A stretch of DNA of 64,000 bases, taken from Cryobacterium arcticum. Lineage in GTDB: Bacteria > Actinomycetota > Actinomycetes > Actinomycetales > Microbacteriaceae. The translations under genes and the position numbers were made by a program. Below are positions 8,819-17,089 of this stretch, one piece after another. The DNA lies in NCBI RefSeq assembly GCF_001679725.1, contig NZ_CP016282.1:1736001-1800000 (forward strand), given 5' to 3'. Every line of letters begins with the position of its first letter. Position 1 is the first letter of the stretch. Under the pieces are notes generated by a model. It was not told where the DNA came from, did no database searches, and was given only the letters and a program-made list of their open reading frames with translations.

Positions 8819-9889
8819 CTAGTAGGGCGGTGGGGCGGATGCCGATCCCCGCACGATCAGGCGGGCAGCGGGCAGCTCGACATCCTCGGCGCTCCCGGTC
8901 CGGATCAGGCCGAGCAGAGTGCTCGCAGCGGCTCGGCCCCAGACCATGGGGGTGGCGCCGACGGTGGTCAGGGCCGGGTAGACGTACCGGGCGAACTCGA
9001 TGTCGTCGAAGCCGGTGATGGACAGGTCGTCGGGGACCCGCACGCCGAGCTCCTGGGCCACACCGATTCCGGCAATGGCCATCGGGTCGTTGGCGAAGAC
9101 GATGGCGGTGGGCGGTTCGGCCTGGCGCAGCAGCCGCCGGGTGGCATCCGCGCCGGCCGCGATCGAGAAGTCGGTTTCGACGACCTGGCCCTGGCCCAGC
9201 CCGGCGGCCTGCATGGCCTGGGTGAACGCATCCCGCCGCCGGCGCCCGTGCAGCATGGCCGCGCTGCCGGCGACATGGGCGATGCGACGGTGGCCGAGGG
9301 AGCTGAGGTGCCGCACCGACTCGGCGATGCCCTGGGTGTCGTCGATGGAGACCGCGGGAAACGGGCTCGGCTGGTCCGGGCGGCCCAGAGTCACGGTCGG
9401 CAGGCCCAGCTCGGTCAGGCAGGGGATGCGTGCATCGTCCCGGCGGAGGTCGCTGAGGAAGACGCCGTCAACCCGGCCGTCGGCGACTAGGGTGCGGTAG
9501 GTGGCCAGCTCGGTCTTCTCGTCGGGGACGACGCTGAGCACCAGGGCCAGTCCTTCGGGGGCGAGGATGGTCTCGACCCCGGCGATGAACGAGGTGAAGA
9601 AGGGGTCGGAGCCGAGGACCTCGGGGTCCCTGGCGATGACCAGGCCGAGGGCGAACGACCGCTGGGAGGAAAGCGAACGGGCCCGGAGCGACGGCGTCCA
9701 GCCGAGCAGGCCGGCGACGGAGAGGATCCGGGCCCGCGTTTCGGCGGAGACTCCCGGTCGGTCGTTGAGGGCGAACGACACCAGCCCCTTGCTGACCCCG
9801 GCCTGACGGGCGACGTCGGCGATGGTCACCTTGGCCGCGTCCTTCGACGCTGATGCGTCGGGTGTGCTGGAATCCGGGTGGGAATCCAT
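8819..9889 (-). CDS. LacI-family transcriptional regulator
   Basis: A 356-aa sugar-responsive repressor. The LacI helix-turn-helix is at about 21-46 (VTIADVARQAGVSKGLVSFALN, residues V21 onward), followed by the hinge and a periplasmic-binding-protein-like effector domain with the typical GFDDIEFARYVYPALTTV segment near the C-terminus. It is transcribed in the same direction as the ABC transporter and GH130 genes, and is their probable regulator. Two palindromic sites just upstream of its start suggest autoregulation and control of the whole unit. The inducer is unknown, probably a mannoside. Confidence 0.93.
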   Translation of the reverse strand: MDSHPDSSTPDASASKDAAKVTIADVARQAGVSKGLVSFALNDRPGVSAETRARILSVAGLLGWTPSLRARSLSSQRSFALGLVIARDPEVLGSDPFFTSFIAGVETILAPEGLALVLSVVPDEKTELATYRTLVADGRVDGVFLSDLRRDDARIPCLTELGLPTVTLGRPDQPSPFPAVSIDDTQGIAESVRHLSSLGHRRIAHVAGSAAMLHGRRRRDAFTQAMQAAGLGQGQVVETDFSIAAGADATRRLLRQAEPPTAIVFANDPMAIAGIGVAQELGVRVPDDLSITGFDDIEFARYVYPALTTVGATPMVWGRAAASTLLGLIRTGSAEDVELPAARLIVRGSASAPPPY

Positions 9890-9938
9890 GCGGGGCCTCC
9901 TCGTTGATGGCGTTCCCGGTTCGGCGGGGATGCTGTGC

Positions 9939-9950
9939 TGAACCGGTTTA
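9939..9950. promoter_or_regulatory. Candidate LacI operator, site 1
   Basis: TGAACCGGTTTA is a near-perfect palindrome centred on CCGG, the form typical of LacI-family operators. On the minus strand it lies just downstream of a TTGACT -35-like hexamer (9957-9952), where a bound repressor would block the lacI promoter. Its centre is 21 bp from site 2. Confidence 0.6.
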
Positions 9951-9959
9951 GAGTCAACC

Positions 9960-9971
9960 TATACCGGTTTA
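9960..9971. promoter_or_regulatory. Candidate LacI operator, site 2
   Basis: TATACCGGTTTA shares the core ACCGGTTTA with site 1 and is offset by exactly 21 bp, two helical turns. It sits upstream of the -35-like TTGACT of lacI and also in front of the divergent lipase-maturation-factor gene. Confidence 0.55.
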
Positions 9972-10032
9972 GCCGGTGGCGTCAAGGGTCTCCTTGTTGG
10001 GCAGCACGGGTGCGCCTAGGGTGGGCAGCACC

Positions 10033-11526
10033 ATGGAGTGGTTCGGGACCGGCGACTACGACATCGCCCGCGAGGTGCTGCAGCGGGGGATCGCCGCGAT
10101 CTTCCTGATCGCGTTCGTCTCTGCGCTCGCCCAGTTCCCGGCCCTGTTGGGCGACAACGGCCTCCTGCCCGTGCGCCGGTTCACCCAGGTGGTGAGCATG
10201 CGCCGGGCGCCCAGCCTGTTCCAGTGGCGGTACTCGGACAGGTTGCTGCGCCTGGTCGCCTGGGGGTGCGTCCTGCTGGCCGCGTCGGTGCTCCTCGGCC
10301 TGCCGCAGGCCGGTCCGGCCTGGCTGCCGATGCTCGTGTTCCTGGTGCTCTTCGGGGCCTACCTGTCCATCGTCAACGTGGGGCAGACGTTCTACGCCTT
10401 CGGCTGGGAGAGCCTCCTGGTCGAAGCAGGCTTCATCGTCGCGTTCCTCGGCTCCGACGCCGTGGCCACCCCGCTGCCGATCCTGCTCTTCCTGCGCTGG
10501 CTGGTGTTCCGGCTCGAGTTCGGCGCCGGGCTGATCAAGATCCGCGGAGGCCGGGAGTGGCGGGACCTCACCGCGCTGTTCTACCACCACGAGACCCAGC
10601 CGATGCCCAATCCGATCAGCTGGTTCGTGCACCACCTGCCCCGGCGGTTCCACCGCGGGGAGGTGCTGGGCAACCACGCCGTTCAGCTGGTGCTGCCGTT
10701 CCTGCTCTTCGCCCCGCAGCCCGTGGCGTCTATCGCCGCGGGCATCATCGTGCTCAGCCAGCTCTGGCTGGTGCTCACCGGCAATTTCGCCTGGCTGAAC
10801 TGGATCACGATAGTGCTGGCCGCATCCGCCGTCGACGACGCGTCCTTCCGCTGGCTCGGCGGATGGGTCGCACCGGCCCTGCGGGACCCCGCACCGCTGG
10901 AGGCGCCAGGAGAGCAGCCGGTGTGGTTCGTCGTGGTGGTGCTGGCCGTGACGGCCCTGCTGTTGGTGCTCAGCTATTGGCCCGCCCGCAACCTGCTCCG
11001 GCGGCGGCAGCTCATGAACGCCAGCTTCAATCCCCTCCACCTGGTGAACGCCTACGGGGCCTTCGGCACGGTCACCAAGGAACGCTTCGAGGTGGTGGTC
11101 GAGGGCAGCGCTGACGAGGATCCCCGCACCGAGGACGGGTGGCTGGCCTACGAGTTCCGCGGCAAGCCAGGCGCCGTCGGCCGGATCCCCGGGCAGTTCG
11201 CCCCGTACCACCTGCGCTTGGACTGGCTGATGTGGTTCCTGGCCTTGGGGGCGCGCGACACCCGCTGGTTCGAGGTCTTCCTGGCCCGGCTGCTGGAGGG
11301 AGACCGGGCCACCCTGCGCCTCCTGGCCGGCAACCCGTTCCCGGACGGGCCGCCGCGCTTCGTGCGGGCGCGGGTGTTCCGCTACCGGTTCAGCACCCCG
11401 GCCGAGCGCCGTGCCGGGCACGTGTGGTGGGTGCGCACGGAGGCCGGCGTGCTGGTGCCGCCGGTGACCCTGCCGCCCCAGGCTCCGCCCCCAGCCTCGC
11501 CGCCGCCGCAGGCTGGCGGTCAGTAG
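10033..11526 (+). CDS. Lipase maturation factor family membrane protein
   Basis: This protein of 497 aa is homologous to lipase maturation factor (LMF1-like; DUF1222), a polytopic membrane protein of uncertain bacterial role. The N-terminal part has several hydrophobic helices (about 20-300). The C-terminal soluble region carries the family hallmarks: a FNPLHLVNAYGAFGTVTKER stretch split as FNPLHLVNAYGAFG then TKERFE, YHLRLDWLMWF, and LLAGNPFP with RVFRYRF near the end. ATG at 10033 (MEWFGTGDY) is chosen because homologues begin there. An upstream GTG at 9976 is possible but lies next to the operator sites. Its last 7 bp overlap the convergent S4 gene. Confidence 0.88.
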   Translation: MEWFGTGDYDIAREVLQRGIAAIFLIAFVSALAQFPALLGDNGLLPVRRFTQVVSMRRAPSLFQWRYSDRLLRLVAWGCVLLAASVLLGLPQAGPAWLPMLVFLVLFGAYLSIVNVGQTFYAFGWESLLVEAGFIVAFLGSDAVATPLPILLFLRWLVFRLEFGAGLIKIRGGREWRDLTALFYHHETQPMPNPISWFVHHLPRRFHRGEVLGNHAVQLVLPFLLFAPQPVASIAAGIIVLSQLWLVLTGNFAWLNWITIVLAASAVDDASFRWLGGWVAPALRDPAPLEAPGEQPVWFVVVVLAVTALLLVLSYWPARNLLRRRQLMNASFNPLHLVNAYGAFGTVTKERFEVVVEGSADEDPRTEDGWLAYEFRGKPGAVGRIPGQFAPYHLRLDWLMWFLALGARDTRWFEVFLARLLEGDRATLRLLAGNPFPDGPPRFVRARVFRYRFSTPAERRAGHVWWVRTEAGVLVPPVTLPPQAPPPASPPPQAGGQ

Positions 11527-11888
11527 CCGCGCAGCTCCTCGATGTCCCGGCGCTCGCGCTTGGTGGGCCGGCCGGCGCCGCGGTCGCGCATCGGCACCAG
11601 GGCCACCTCCTCGCGGGGCGGCGGAGGCGGGGTGTTGTCCACGAAGCACTCCGCGGCCACGCTCGGCCCCACGCGCTTGACGATGATCCGCGACACCACG
11701 AGCACCCGGTCGAACCCGTTGGATCTGATGCGCACCTCGTCGCCCGGTTTGACCGCCTGAGCGGACTTGGCCCGCTCGCCGTTCACCCGCACGTGCCCGG
11801 CCCGGCAGGCCGCGGTGGCCTGGGAGCGGGTCTTGTGCATCCGCACCGCCCAGGCCCAGCTGTCGACGCGGGCGCTCTGCAGTTCCAT
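11520..11888 (-). CDS. S4-domain RNA-binding protein (Hsp15-like)
   Basis: A 122-aa protein with an N-terminal S4 RNA-binding fold: RVDSWAWAVRMHKTRSQA, then GHVRVNGERAKSAQAVKPGDEVRI (residues about 7-55). This matches the Hsp15 family, which binds stalled 50S subunits carrying nascent chains. The C-terminal 40 residues are proline-rich and then basic. ATG at 11888. It overlaps the end of the convergent lipase-maturation-factor gene by 7 bp. The precise role in actinobacteria is not established. Confidence 0.88.
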   Translation of the reverse strand: MELQSARVDSWAWAVRMHKTRSQATAACRAGHVRVNGERAKSAQAVKPGDEVRIRSNGFDRVLVVSRIIVKRVGPSVAAECFVDNTPPPPPREEVALVPMRDRGAGRPTKRERRDIEELRGY

Positions 11889-11932
11889 GCCTCGACTCTA
11901 CGCGGCGGCAGCGGTCAGACGATGACGCCGGC

Positions 11933-12844
11933 TCAGCGCACCACGACCCAGACGATCAGCAGCATGGTCACCAGGAACCCCGTGAAGAAGTTCAACCGGA
12001 GGAACCGCTTCCAGCCGTTGTTGGCCCGTTCGGAATCGGCGTCGCTGATCGACCGGTACGGCCAGGCGGCGAGCACGTATGGAATCACGAGCAGTGCAGC
12101 GAGCGGACCCGGCCAGTCCGTCACGAGCATCAGCAGGCCCGCCAGCATCCAGAAGACGATCGCCAGGCGCACGGTCTGGGCGGCGCCGAAGGCCGTAGCG
12201 ATCGAACTGATGCCGCCCTGGCGGTCGGGTTCGACATCCTGCACGGCGCCGAAGGCGTGGCTGGCGATACCCCAGAAGAAGAACGCCGTGAGCAGCGCCA
12301 CGAGGTCGGGGGTGATCAGGGCCCCGGCCACGGCGAGCCCGTACACGGCCGGGCTCACGAAGTGGATGCTCGAGGTCACCGAGTCCAGCACCGGGCGTTC
12401 CTTGAACCGCAGGCCGGGGGCCGAGTAGGCCACCACCGCGAACAGGCTGAGCGCAAGCACCACCCACGACCAGGGGTTCACGCCGGCGAGCAGCACCATG
12501 GCGAGCAGCACCGGCAGGGCCGTGGCGACGCCGGAGACCAACACCGTACGGTGCAGGCTCCGGTCGAGCATCGCCCCCTCCACGCCGCCCTTCCGGGGGT
12601 TGCGCAGGTCGGACTCGTAGTCGAAGACGTCGTTGATGCCGTACATGAGCAGGTTGTACGGAATGAGGAAGAACAGGGTGCCCACCACGAGCAGGGCGTC
12701 GACGCGTCCGGTGCTGACGATGTAGGCGGCCGCGAAGGGAAACGCTGTGTTGATCCAGCTGAGCGGGCGCGACGAGAGCAGCACCTGGCGCACGGTGTGG
12801 CCGAGGCCTGTGGCCGGTCGCGGCCGGGGTACCGATTCGGTCAT
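11933..12844 (-). CDS. crtEb: UbiA-family prenyltransferase, lycopene elongase (C50 carotenoids)
   Basis: This 303-aa polytopic membrane prenyltransferase adds two C5 units to C40 lycopene, giving a C50 carbon skeleton (flavuxanthin type). The Asp-rich site NDVFDYESD lies near residue 71. A second acidic motif, DVEPDRQGG, lies near 202. Typical length for CrtEb/LbtB. It is the last gene of the crt operon, and its ATG overlaps the crtYf stop as ATGA. The substrate assignment relies on the operon: the split cyclase genes next to it are diagnostic of C50 pathways such as decaprenoxanthin. Confidence 0.92.
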   Translation of the reverse strand: MTESVPRPRPATGLGHTVRQVLLSSRPLSWINTAFPFAAAYIVSTGRVDALLVVGTLFFLIPYNLLMYGINDVFDYESDLRNPRKGGVEGAMLDRSLHRTVLVSGVATALPVLLAMVLLAGVNPWSWVVLALSLFAVVAYSAPGLRFKERPVLDSVTSSIHFVSPAVYGLAVAGALITPDLVALLTAFFFWGIASHAFGAVQDVEPDRQGGISSIATAFGAAQTVRLAIVFWMLAGLLMLVTDWPGPLAALLVIPYVLAAWPYRSISDADSERANNGWKRFLRLNFFTGFLVTMLLIVWVVVR

Positions 12845-13191
12845 TGTCTGCCTTCCGATCGTGACGAACTCCGGCCCCTCGGGCTCCGCCGGGTGTCACC
12901 GCCGAGCAGCGACCAGGCCGCGGGCAGCAGGAGCGCCGCCGCCACGGGATAGGCGAAGTCCTCCAGGGGAGCGATCCCCACGAAGAATCCGGAGATCAGG
13001 GCCGGGTCGTAGTCGACCAGTCCCACTCCGATCATGATGTTATCGAACACCGCGGTGAGCAGGAGCACGGCCACCAGGGCGAGTCCCGCCGCCGGGAGCA
13101 TTCGGCGGTACCCCGGCCGGCGCAGGTACGCCGCGGCGGCCACGACGACGGCGAGGCCGAGGAAGACGATATTGAGCAGGGTGTAGGTCAC
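12841..13191 (-). CDS. crtYf: C50 carotenoid cyclase subunit CrtYf
   Basis: A small membrane protein of 116 aa with about three hydrophobic helices and the cyclase-family motif PLEDFAYPV near residue 75. Together with CrtYe it forms the heterodimeric cyclase that closes the end rings of C50 carotenoids. The C-terminal 20 residues are Arg/Ser-rich and probably cytoplasmic. The GTG start overlaps the crtYe stop (GTGA), and its own stop overlaps the crtEb start, so all three are translationally coupled. The epsilon or beta/gamma ring type cannot be told from sequence alone. Confidence 0.9.
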   Translation of the reverse strand: MTYTLLNIVFLGLAVVVAAAAYLRRPGYRRMLPAAGLALVAVLLLTAVFDNIMIGVGLVDYDPALISGFFVGIAPLEDFAYPVAAALLLPAAWSLLGGDTRRSPRGRSSSRSEGRQ

Positions 13192-13514
13192 GGGGTGTGC
13201 CTCGTTTCCAGCAGCATCCGCACGCCCTGCAGCGCGTTCATGAACAGGTAGCAGAGGAAGGTCAGGAAGAAGACCTCTTCGACGGGCAGCTCGGGCGCCA
13301 GCTGCAGCCCGGTCATGAAGTCGGTCTCGCCGCGGTAGAAGATACCGGCGCCGATGCCCCAGAGGTCCCAGGCCAGGAAGAAGGCGACCCCGATCGCCAG
13401 AACGGCGGCCGCCACAACGGGCGCGCGCCAGAAGAACAGCCCGAACCTCCGGTCGAGCACGACCATGCCGGTCAGTGAGACGAGCAGGGCCAGCAGGTAG
13501 AGCACACCCGGCAT
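13188..13514 (-). CDS. crtYe: C50 carotenoid cyclase subunit CrtYe
   Basis: A 108-aa membrane protein with three hydrophobic helices and the partner motif PVEEVFFLTFLCYLF near residues 77-91, the counterpart of PLEDFAYPV in CrtYf. The two small subunits correspond to the halves of fused lycopene cyclase-domain proteins. ATG at 13514, seven bases after the crtI stop. The assignment as CrtYe rather than CrtYf is by gene order, as in Corynebacterium glutamicum. Confidence 0.9.
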   Translation of the reverse strand: MPGVLYLLALLVSLTGMVVLDRRFGLFFWRAPVVAAAVLAIGVAFFLAWDLWGIGAGIFYRGETDFMTGLQLAPELPVEEVFFLTFLCYLFMNALQGVRMLLETRHTP

Positions 13515-13521
13515 CGAGGTG

Positions 13522-15141
13522 TCACCGCACCCTGGCGCCGGCCGGACCGCTCGGCAGGGGCTCGGGCAGCGGACCTGTGCTCACGTCACCGCGGATGCGC
13601 TTGAGCAGGATCTCGGCGCTGATCAGGCACATCGGTAGGCCGATGCCCGGGATGGTGCTGCCGCCGGCATAGTAGAGGCCGTCGATGTGCTTGGACACAT
13701 TGGTGCCGCGGAAGAACGCGCTCTGCTTGAGCGTGTGCGCCGGGCCCAGTGCCCCGCCCTTCCAGGAGTTGAGGTCGTCGGCGAAGTCGGCCGGGCCGAT
13801 CGTGCGGCGCACCACGATGCGCTCGGCCAGGTCGGGGATGCCGGCCCACTCGGCGAGCTGGCCGATCGCGGCGTCCGCGATGCCCTCCACGGTGTCGGAG
13901 CCGGCGCCGTTGACACCGCCGTGGCCGAGGCCCGTGTCGGCGGGCACGGGGATGAGCAGGAACAGGTTGCTGGCGCCGTCCGGGGCGACCCCGGGGTCGG
14001 TGGCGCTGGGCATGCAGGCGTAGAACGAGGCGGGGTTCGGCACCGAGGTCACTGCACCGAAGATACGGTCGAAGTTGTCGGCCCAGTCCTTCGTGAAGAA
14101 CAGGGTGTGGTGGGTGAGCTTGGGCAGATCACCCGTCACGCCGAGCAACACGAGCACCGCGCCGGGGCCCGAGGTGCGCTTCTGCCACCAGCGCTCGGGG
14201 TAGGTCTGCTTGGCCGGCTCCACGAGTTCGGTCTCGGTGTGGTGCAGGTCGGCGGCGGAGACGACGATGTCGGCATCCAGCGTCACGGTCGCTCCGGCCG
14301 CAGTAGTGTAGCGCACGCCCTCGACGGCGGCCTTGGCAGAACGGCCGGCCGGGGTGGCGCCCGAACGGATCGCCTGCACCCGGGCGCCGGTCTCGATCGT
14401 GACGCCCTGGGCGCGGGCGAGGTCGGCGATGCTGTCGATCAGGCGGGTGAAACCGCCCTGCGGGTACAGCACGCCGTCGGCCAGGTCGAGGTGGCTCATC
14501 AGGTGGTACATCGACGGGGTGCGGTCGGGCGAGGAGCCGAGGAACACGGCGGGGTAGCCGAGGATCTGCCGGATCCTGGGGTCGCGGAAGTAGCCGGCCA
14601 CGAACTTGTCCAGGGGCTGCAGCAGCAGCCGGCCGAGCCGACCCATCCGGGAGAGCACGTCGCGCACCAGCAGGGGCTTGAATGAGGCGAAGCTGGTGTA
14701 CAGGAACCTGTCCACCGCCATGTCGTAGGTCTCCCGCGCCGAGGCGAGGTATCTTTCCAGCCGGGTTCCGGCGCCGGGCTCGAGGCTCTCGAAGAGCCGG
14801 ATGTTGTCTGCACGGTCGGCGCGCACGTCCACGGGATCTGCGTCGGACTCGAAGTAGACCCGGTAGCCGGGGTCGAGGCGGGTGAGCTCGAGCTGTTCGG
14901 CCGCGCTCGTGCCCATCAGGCGGTAGAAGTGCTCGAACACCTGCGGCATGAGATACCAGGACGGCCCGGTCTCGAACCTGAACCCGTCGGCCTCCCAGAA
15001 TCCGGCCCGGCCGCCGAGGGTGTCGTGCGCCTCGAGCAGCGTGACCTCGTGGCCCTCCCTGGCCAGCAGGGCGGCGCTGGCCAGCCCGGCGATGCCGCCG
15101 CCGATCACGACGGTGCGGGTGGGTGCGGCGGGGCGGCTCAT
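13522..15141 (-). CDS. crtI: Phytoene desaturase CrtI
   Basis: This 539-aa FAD-dependent desaturase converts phytoene to lycopene at the membrane surface. The N-terminal dinucleotide fold reads VVIGGGIAGLASAALLAREGHEV split here as VVIGGGIAGLASAALL plus EGHEVTLLEA. The C-terminal carotenoid-oxidoreductase signature, YYAGGSTIPGIGLPMCLISA, is near residue 495. ATG at 15141 is chosen because it overlaps the crtB stop as ATGA; a GTG nine bases upstream is less likely. Length is normal for bacterial CrtI (490-550 aa). Confidence 0.96.
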   Translation of the reverse strand: MSRPAAPTRTVVIGGGIAGLASAALLAREGHEVTLLEAHDTLGGRAGFWEADGFRFETGPSWYLMPQVFEHFYRLMGTSAAEQLELTRLDPGYRVYFESDADPVDVRADRADNIRLFESLEPGAGTRLERYLASARETYDMAVDRFLYTSFASFKPLLVRDVLSRMGRLGRLLLQPLDKFVAGYFRDPRIRQILGYPAVFLGSSPDRTPSMYHLMSHLDLADGVLYPQGGFTRLIDSIADLARAQGVTIETGARVQAIRSGATPAGRSAKAAVEGVRYTTAAGATVTLDADIVVSAADLHHTETELVEPAKQTYPERWWQKRTSGPGAVLVLLGVTGDLPKLTHHTLFFTKDWADNFDRIFGAVTSVPNPASFYACMPSATDPGVAPDGASNLFLLIPVPADTGLGHGGVNGAGSDTVEGIADAAIGQLAEWAGIPDLAERIVVRRTIGPADFADDLNSWKGGALGPAHTLKQSAFFRGTNVSKHIDGLYYAGGSTIPGIGLPMCLISAEILLKRIRGDVSTGPLPEPLPSGPAGARVR

Positions 15142-16046
15142 CGGCGCCACGCCTGCGGGCCGAGCGAGGACGACAGGGCGATCATCAGTTTCTCCGGATC
15201 CGGCACACGCACGCGGGTGCTCATCAATTCGTGGGCGGGGGTCTCCCGCAGTCTCGCAGACAGCCTGGCGAACAGGTGGTGGGCGGCCGTCACGGCGCGT
15301 CGGCTGCCGGTCGGCAGCAAAGGCAGGACCCGCTCGGCGGCCTCGAGGTCGGCGTCCATGTCGTCGAGCAGCAGGTCTTTCTGCGGGTCGGTGAGCCGGG
15401 CCAGGTCGATTCCGGGGAAGTAGTTCCGGCCGAGCGCGTCGCGGTCGGCGGCCAGGTCGCGGAGGAAGTTGACCTTCTGGAAGGCCGCGCCGAGGCTGCG
15501 GGCACCGTGGACCAGCTCGGCCCGCTCAGCGGGCGTGCGGGGGGAGTCCTGCAGGAAGCTCTGCAGGCACATCAGCCCCACGACCTCAGCCGAGCCGTAG
15601 ATGTATTCCGCGACGCTCGCGGCTGTGAAGGGCGCCGGGTCGAGGTCGCGGCGCATCGACGCGAAGAACGGGCGGGTGAGCGCGGGCTCGATCCCCACCC
15701 GGCGGGCGGTGAGAGCGAACGCATGCACCACCAGGTTGGTACTGAAGCCCCGGGTCATGGCCCGCTCGGTCTCCTGCTCCAGGTCGTCCAGCAGCTCGCG
15801 CTGACCGGCCAGGTCGATGCCGGCCTCGGCTGCGGCGCCGTCGACGATCTCGTCGGCGATCCGCACGAGAGCGTAGATGGTGCGCACATCCTCCCGCACA
15901 CCGGGGGCCAGGAGGCGGGCGGCGAGTCCGAACGACGTCGAGTAGTGCCCGATCACCGTGGCGGAACTGGCGAGGGCGGCGGCGTTGTAGGTGCCGAGAG
16001 TGGTGGGTAGGGCGCTGGTTTGGGGCCCCGCGGTGTCGCGGCTCAT
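15138..16046 (-). CDS. crtB: Phytoene synthase CrtB
   Basis: This 302-aa enzyme condenses two GGPP molecules to phytoene, the committed carotenoid step. Both Asp-rich motifs of the squalene/phytoene synthase family are visible: the first in YALVRIADEIVD (near 60), the second in VNFLRDLAADRDALGRNYFP (split; near 200). ATG at 16046 overlaps the crtE stop as ATGA. A longer reading frame upstream lies within crtE and has the arginine/proline-rich look of shadow coding, so it is not used. Confidence 0.95.
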   Translation of the reverse strand: MSRDTAGPQTSALPTTLGTYNAAALASSATVIGHYSTSFGLAARLLAPGVREDVRTIYALVRIADEIVDGAAAEAGIDLAGQRELLDDLEQETERAMTRGFSTNLVVHAFALTARRVGIEPALTRPFFASMRRDLDPAPFTAASVAEYIYGSAEVVGLMCLQSFLQDSPRTPAERAELVHGARSLGAAFQKVNFLRDLAADRDALGRNYFPGIDLARLTDPQKDLLLDDMDADLEAAERVLPLLPTGSRRAVTAAHHLFARLSARLRETPAHELMSTRVRVPDPEKLMIALSSSLGPQAWRR

Positions 16047-17089
16047 TTGCGGCGGGTCACGGCGCTGCGCGCCAGCTGGGTCAGGGTGGTGCGCAGGTCT
16101 TCGGGCATGAGGGGCACGGCGAGGGACTCCACGGCGCGGCCGGCGTATTCGCGGGCCAGGGCATCCGCGGTGTCTAGGGCTCCGCACTCGCGCAGATGCG
16201 TGCGCACGGACTCGGCCTCGGGTTCGGTCAGATCGTCCTTGCCCAGGAACGGCGCGATCAGCGGCCACCGGTCGGTGGCGCCGGCGTGGGCGATCAGGGC
16301 GGTCTGCTTGCCCTCCCGCAGGTCGGCGAGCACGCTCTTTCCGGTGGTGTCCGCGTCGCCGAACACACCGAGCAGGTCGTCGGTGAGCTGGAAGGCCACG
16401 CCGATCAGTCGGCCGAACCGGCCCAGGGCGTCGATGGCCTCCTCCGGTGCGCCGGCCAGCACGGCGCCGGCCTGCAACGGGGCCTCGAACGAGTAGATCG
16501 CCGTCTTGTGCTCGAGGGTGGCGATGACCTGCTCGATCGTGAGCGGTACCGGGCTGACTGTGTTGGTCACATCCGCCAGCTCGCCCGCGGCCGACACGAA
16601 CACGGCCCGATCGAGGAGGTCGAGCAGGCGGGCGCGCATGGTGGTCTCCACCGGGAGCAGGGCGAGGGCGCGGTGGGCCTCGCTCAGGGCCAGGTCGCCG
16701 GCCAGAATGGCGGCGGTCGCGGCCCAGGCCTCGGCCTGGCCGGTCCCCGCACCGTGCGCGATCGCGCGTTCGGTGAACCGGCCGGCGATGTTGGCCATGC
16801 CGCGGCGGGAGAGGTCACGGTCGATCACGTCGTCGTGGATCAGGAACGCGGTGTGCAGCAGTTCGAAACTGACCGCCACGGGGGTGGACAGGGTGTGGTC
16901 GGTGCCGCCGAAACCGTCGTAGGCGGCCAGGACCAGTGCCGGGCGCACCCGCTTGCCGCCGCGGCTGGCGAGGTCGAGGGCATCCCAGAGCGCCACGTAG
17001 TGCTCGCCGTAGTCGCTGGCGCGCAACCGCGCAGCGGCGAAGAAACGGTGCAGCTCGGTCTCGACGCCCAGCGTCGCGATCTCATGCAC
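16043..17089 (-). CDS. crtE: Geranylgeranyl diphosphate synthase (carotenoid operon)
   Basis: A trans-prenyl diphosphate synthase of 348 aa supplying GGPP to CrtB. The first Asp-rich motif is DDVID at 86-90 and the second is within LTDDLLGVFGD. GGKRVRP near 44-50 is the diphosphate-binding segment. The GTG start at 17089 has GGAG at 17100-17097, seven bases upstream, and overlaps the end of idi by 8 bp. The GTG at 17107 is an alternative. A second, distinct synthase of this family lies at 43330-44439. Confidence 0.93.
   Translation of the reverse strand: MHEIATLGVETELHRFFAAARLRASDYGEHYVALWDALDLASRGGKRVRPALVLAAYDGFGGTDHTLSTPVAVSFELLHTAFLIHDDVIDRDLSRRGMANIAGRFTERAIAHGAGTGQAEAWAATAAILAGDLALSEAHRALALLPVETTMRARLLDLLDRAVFVSAAGELADVTNTVSPVPLTIEQVIATLEHKTAIYSFEAPLQAGAVLAGAPEEAIDALGRFGRLIGVAFQLTDDLLGVFGDADTTGKSVLADLREGKQTALIAHAGATDRWPLIAPFLGKDDLTEPEAESVRTHLRECGALDTADALAREYAGRAVESLAVPLMPEDLRTTLTQLARSAVTRRK

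Noticed and set aside
9982..11649. Minus-strand frame of about 555 codons opposite the lipase maturation factor gene
   Set aside because: Gln/His/Glu-rich shadow sequence, no signature, and the plus strand encodes a recognised family.
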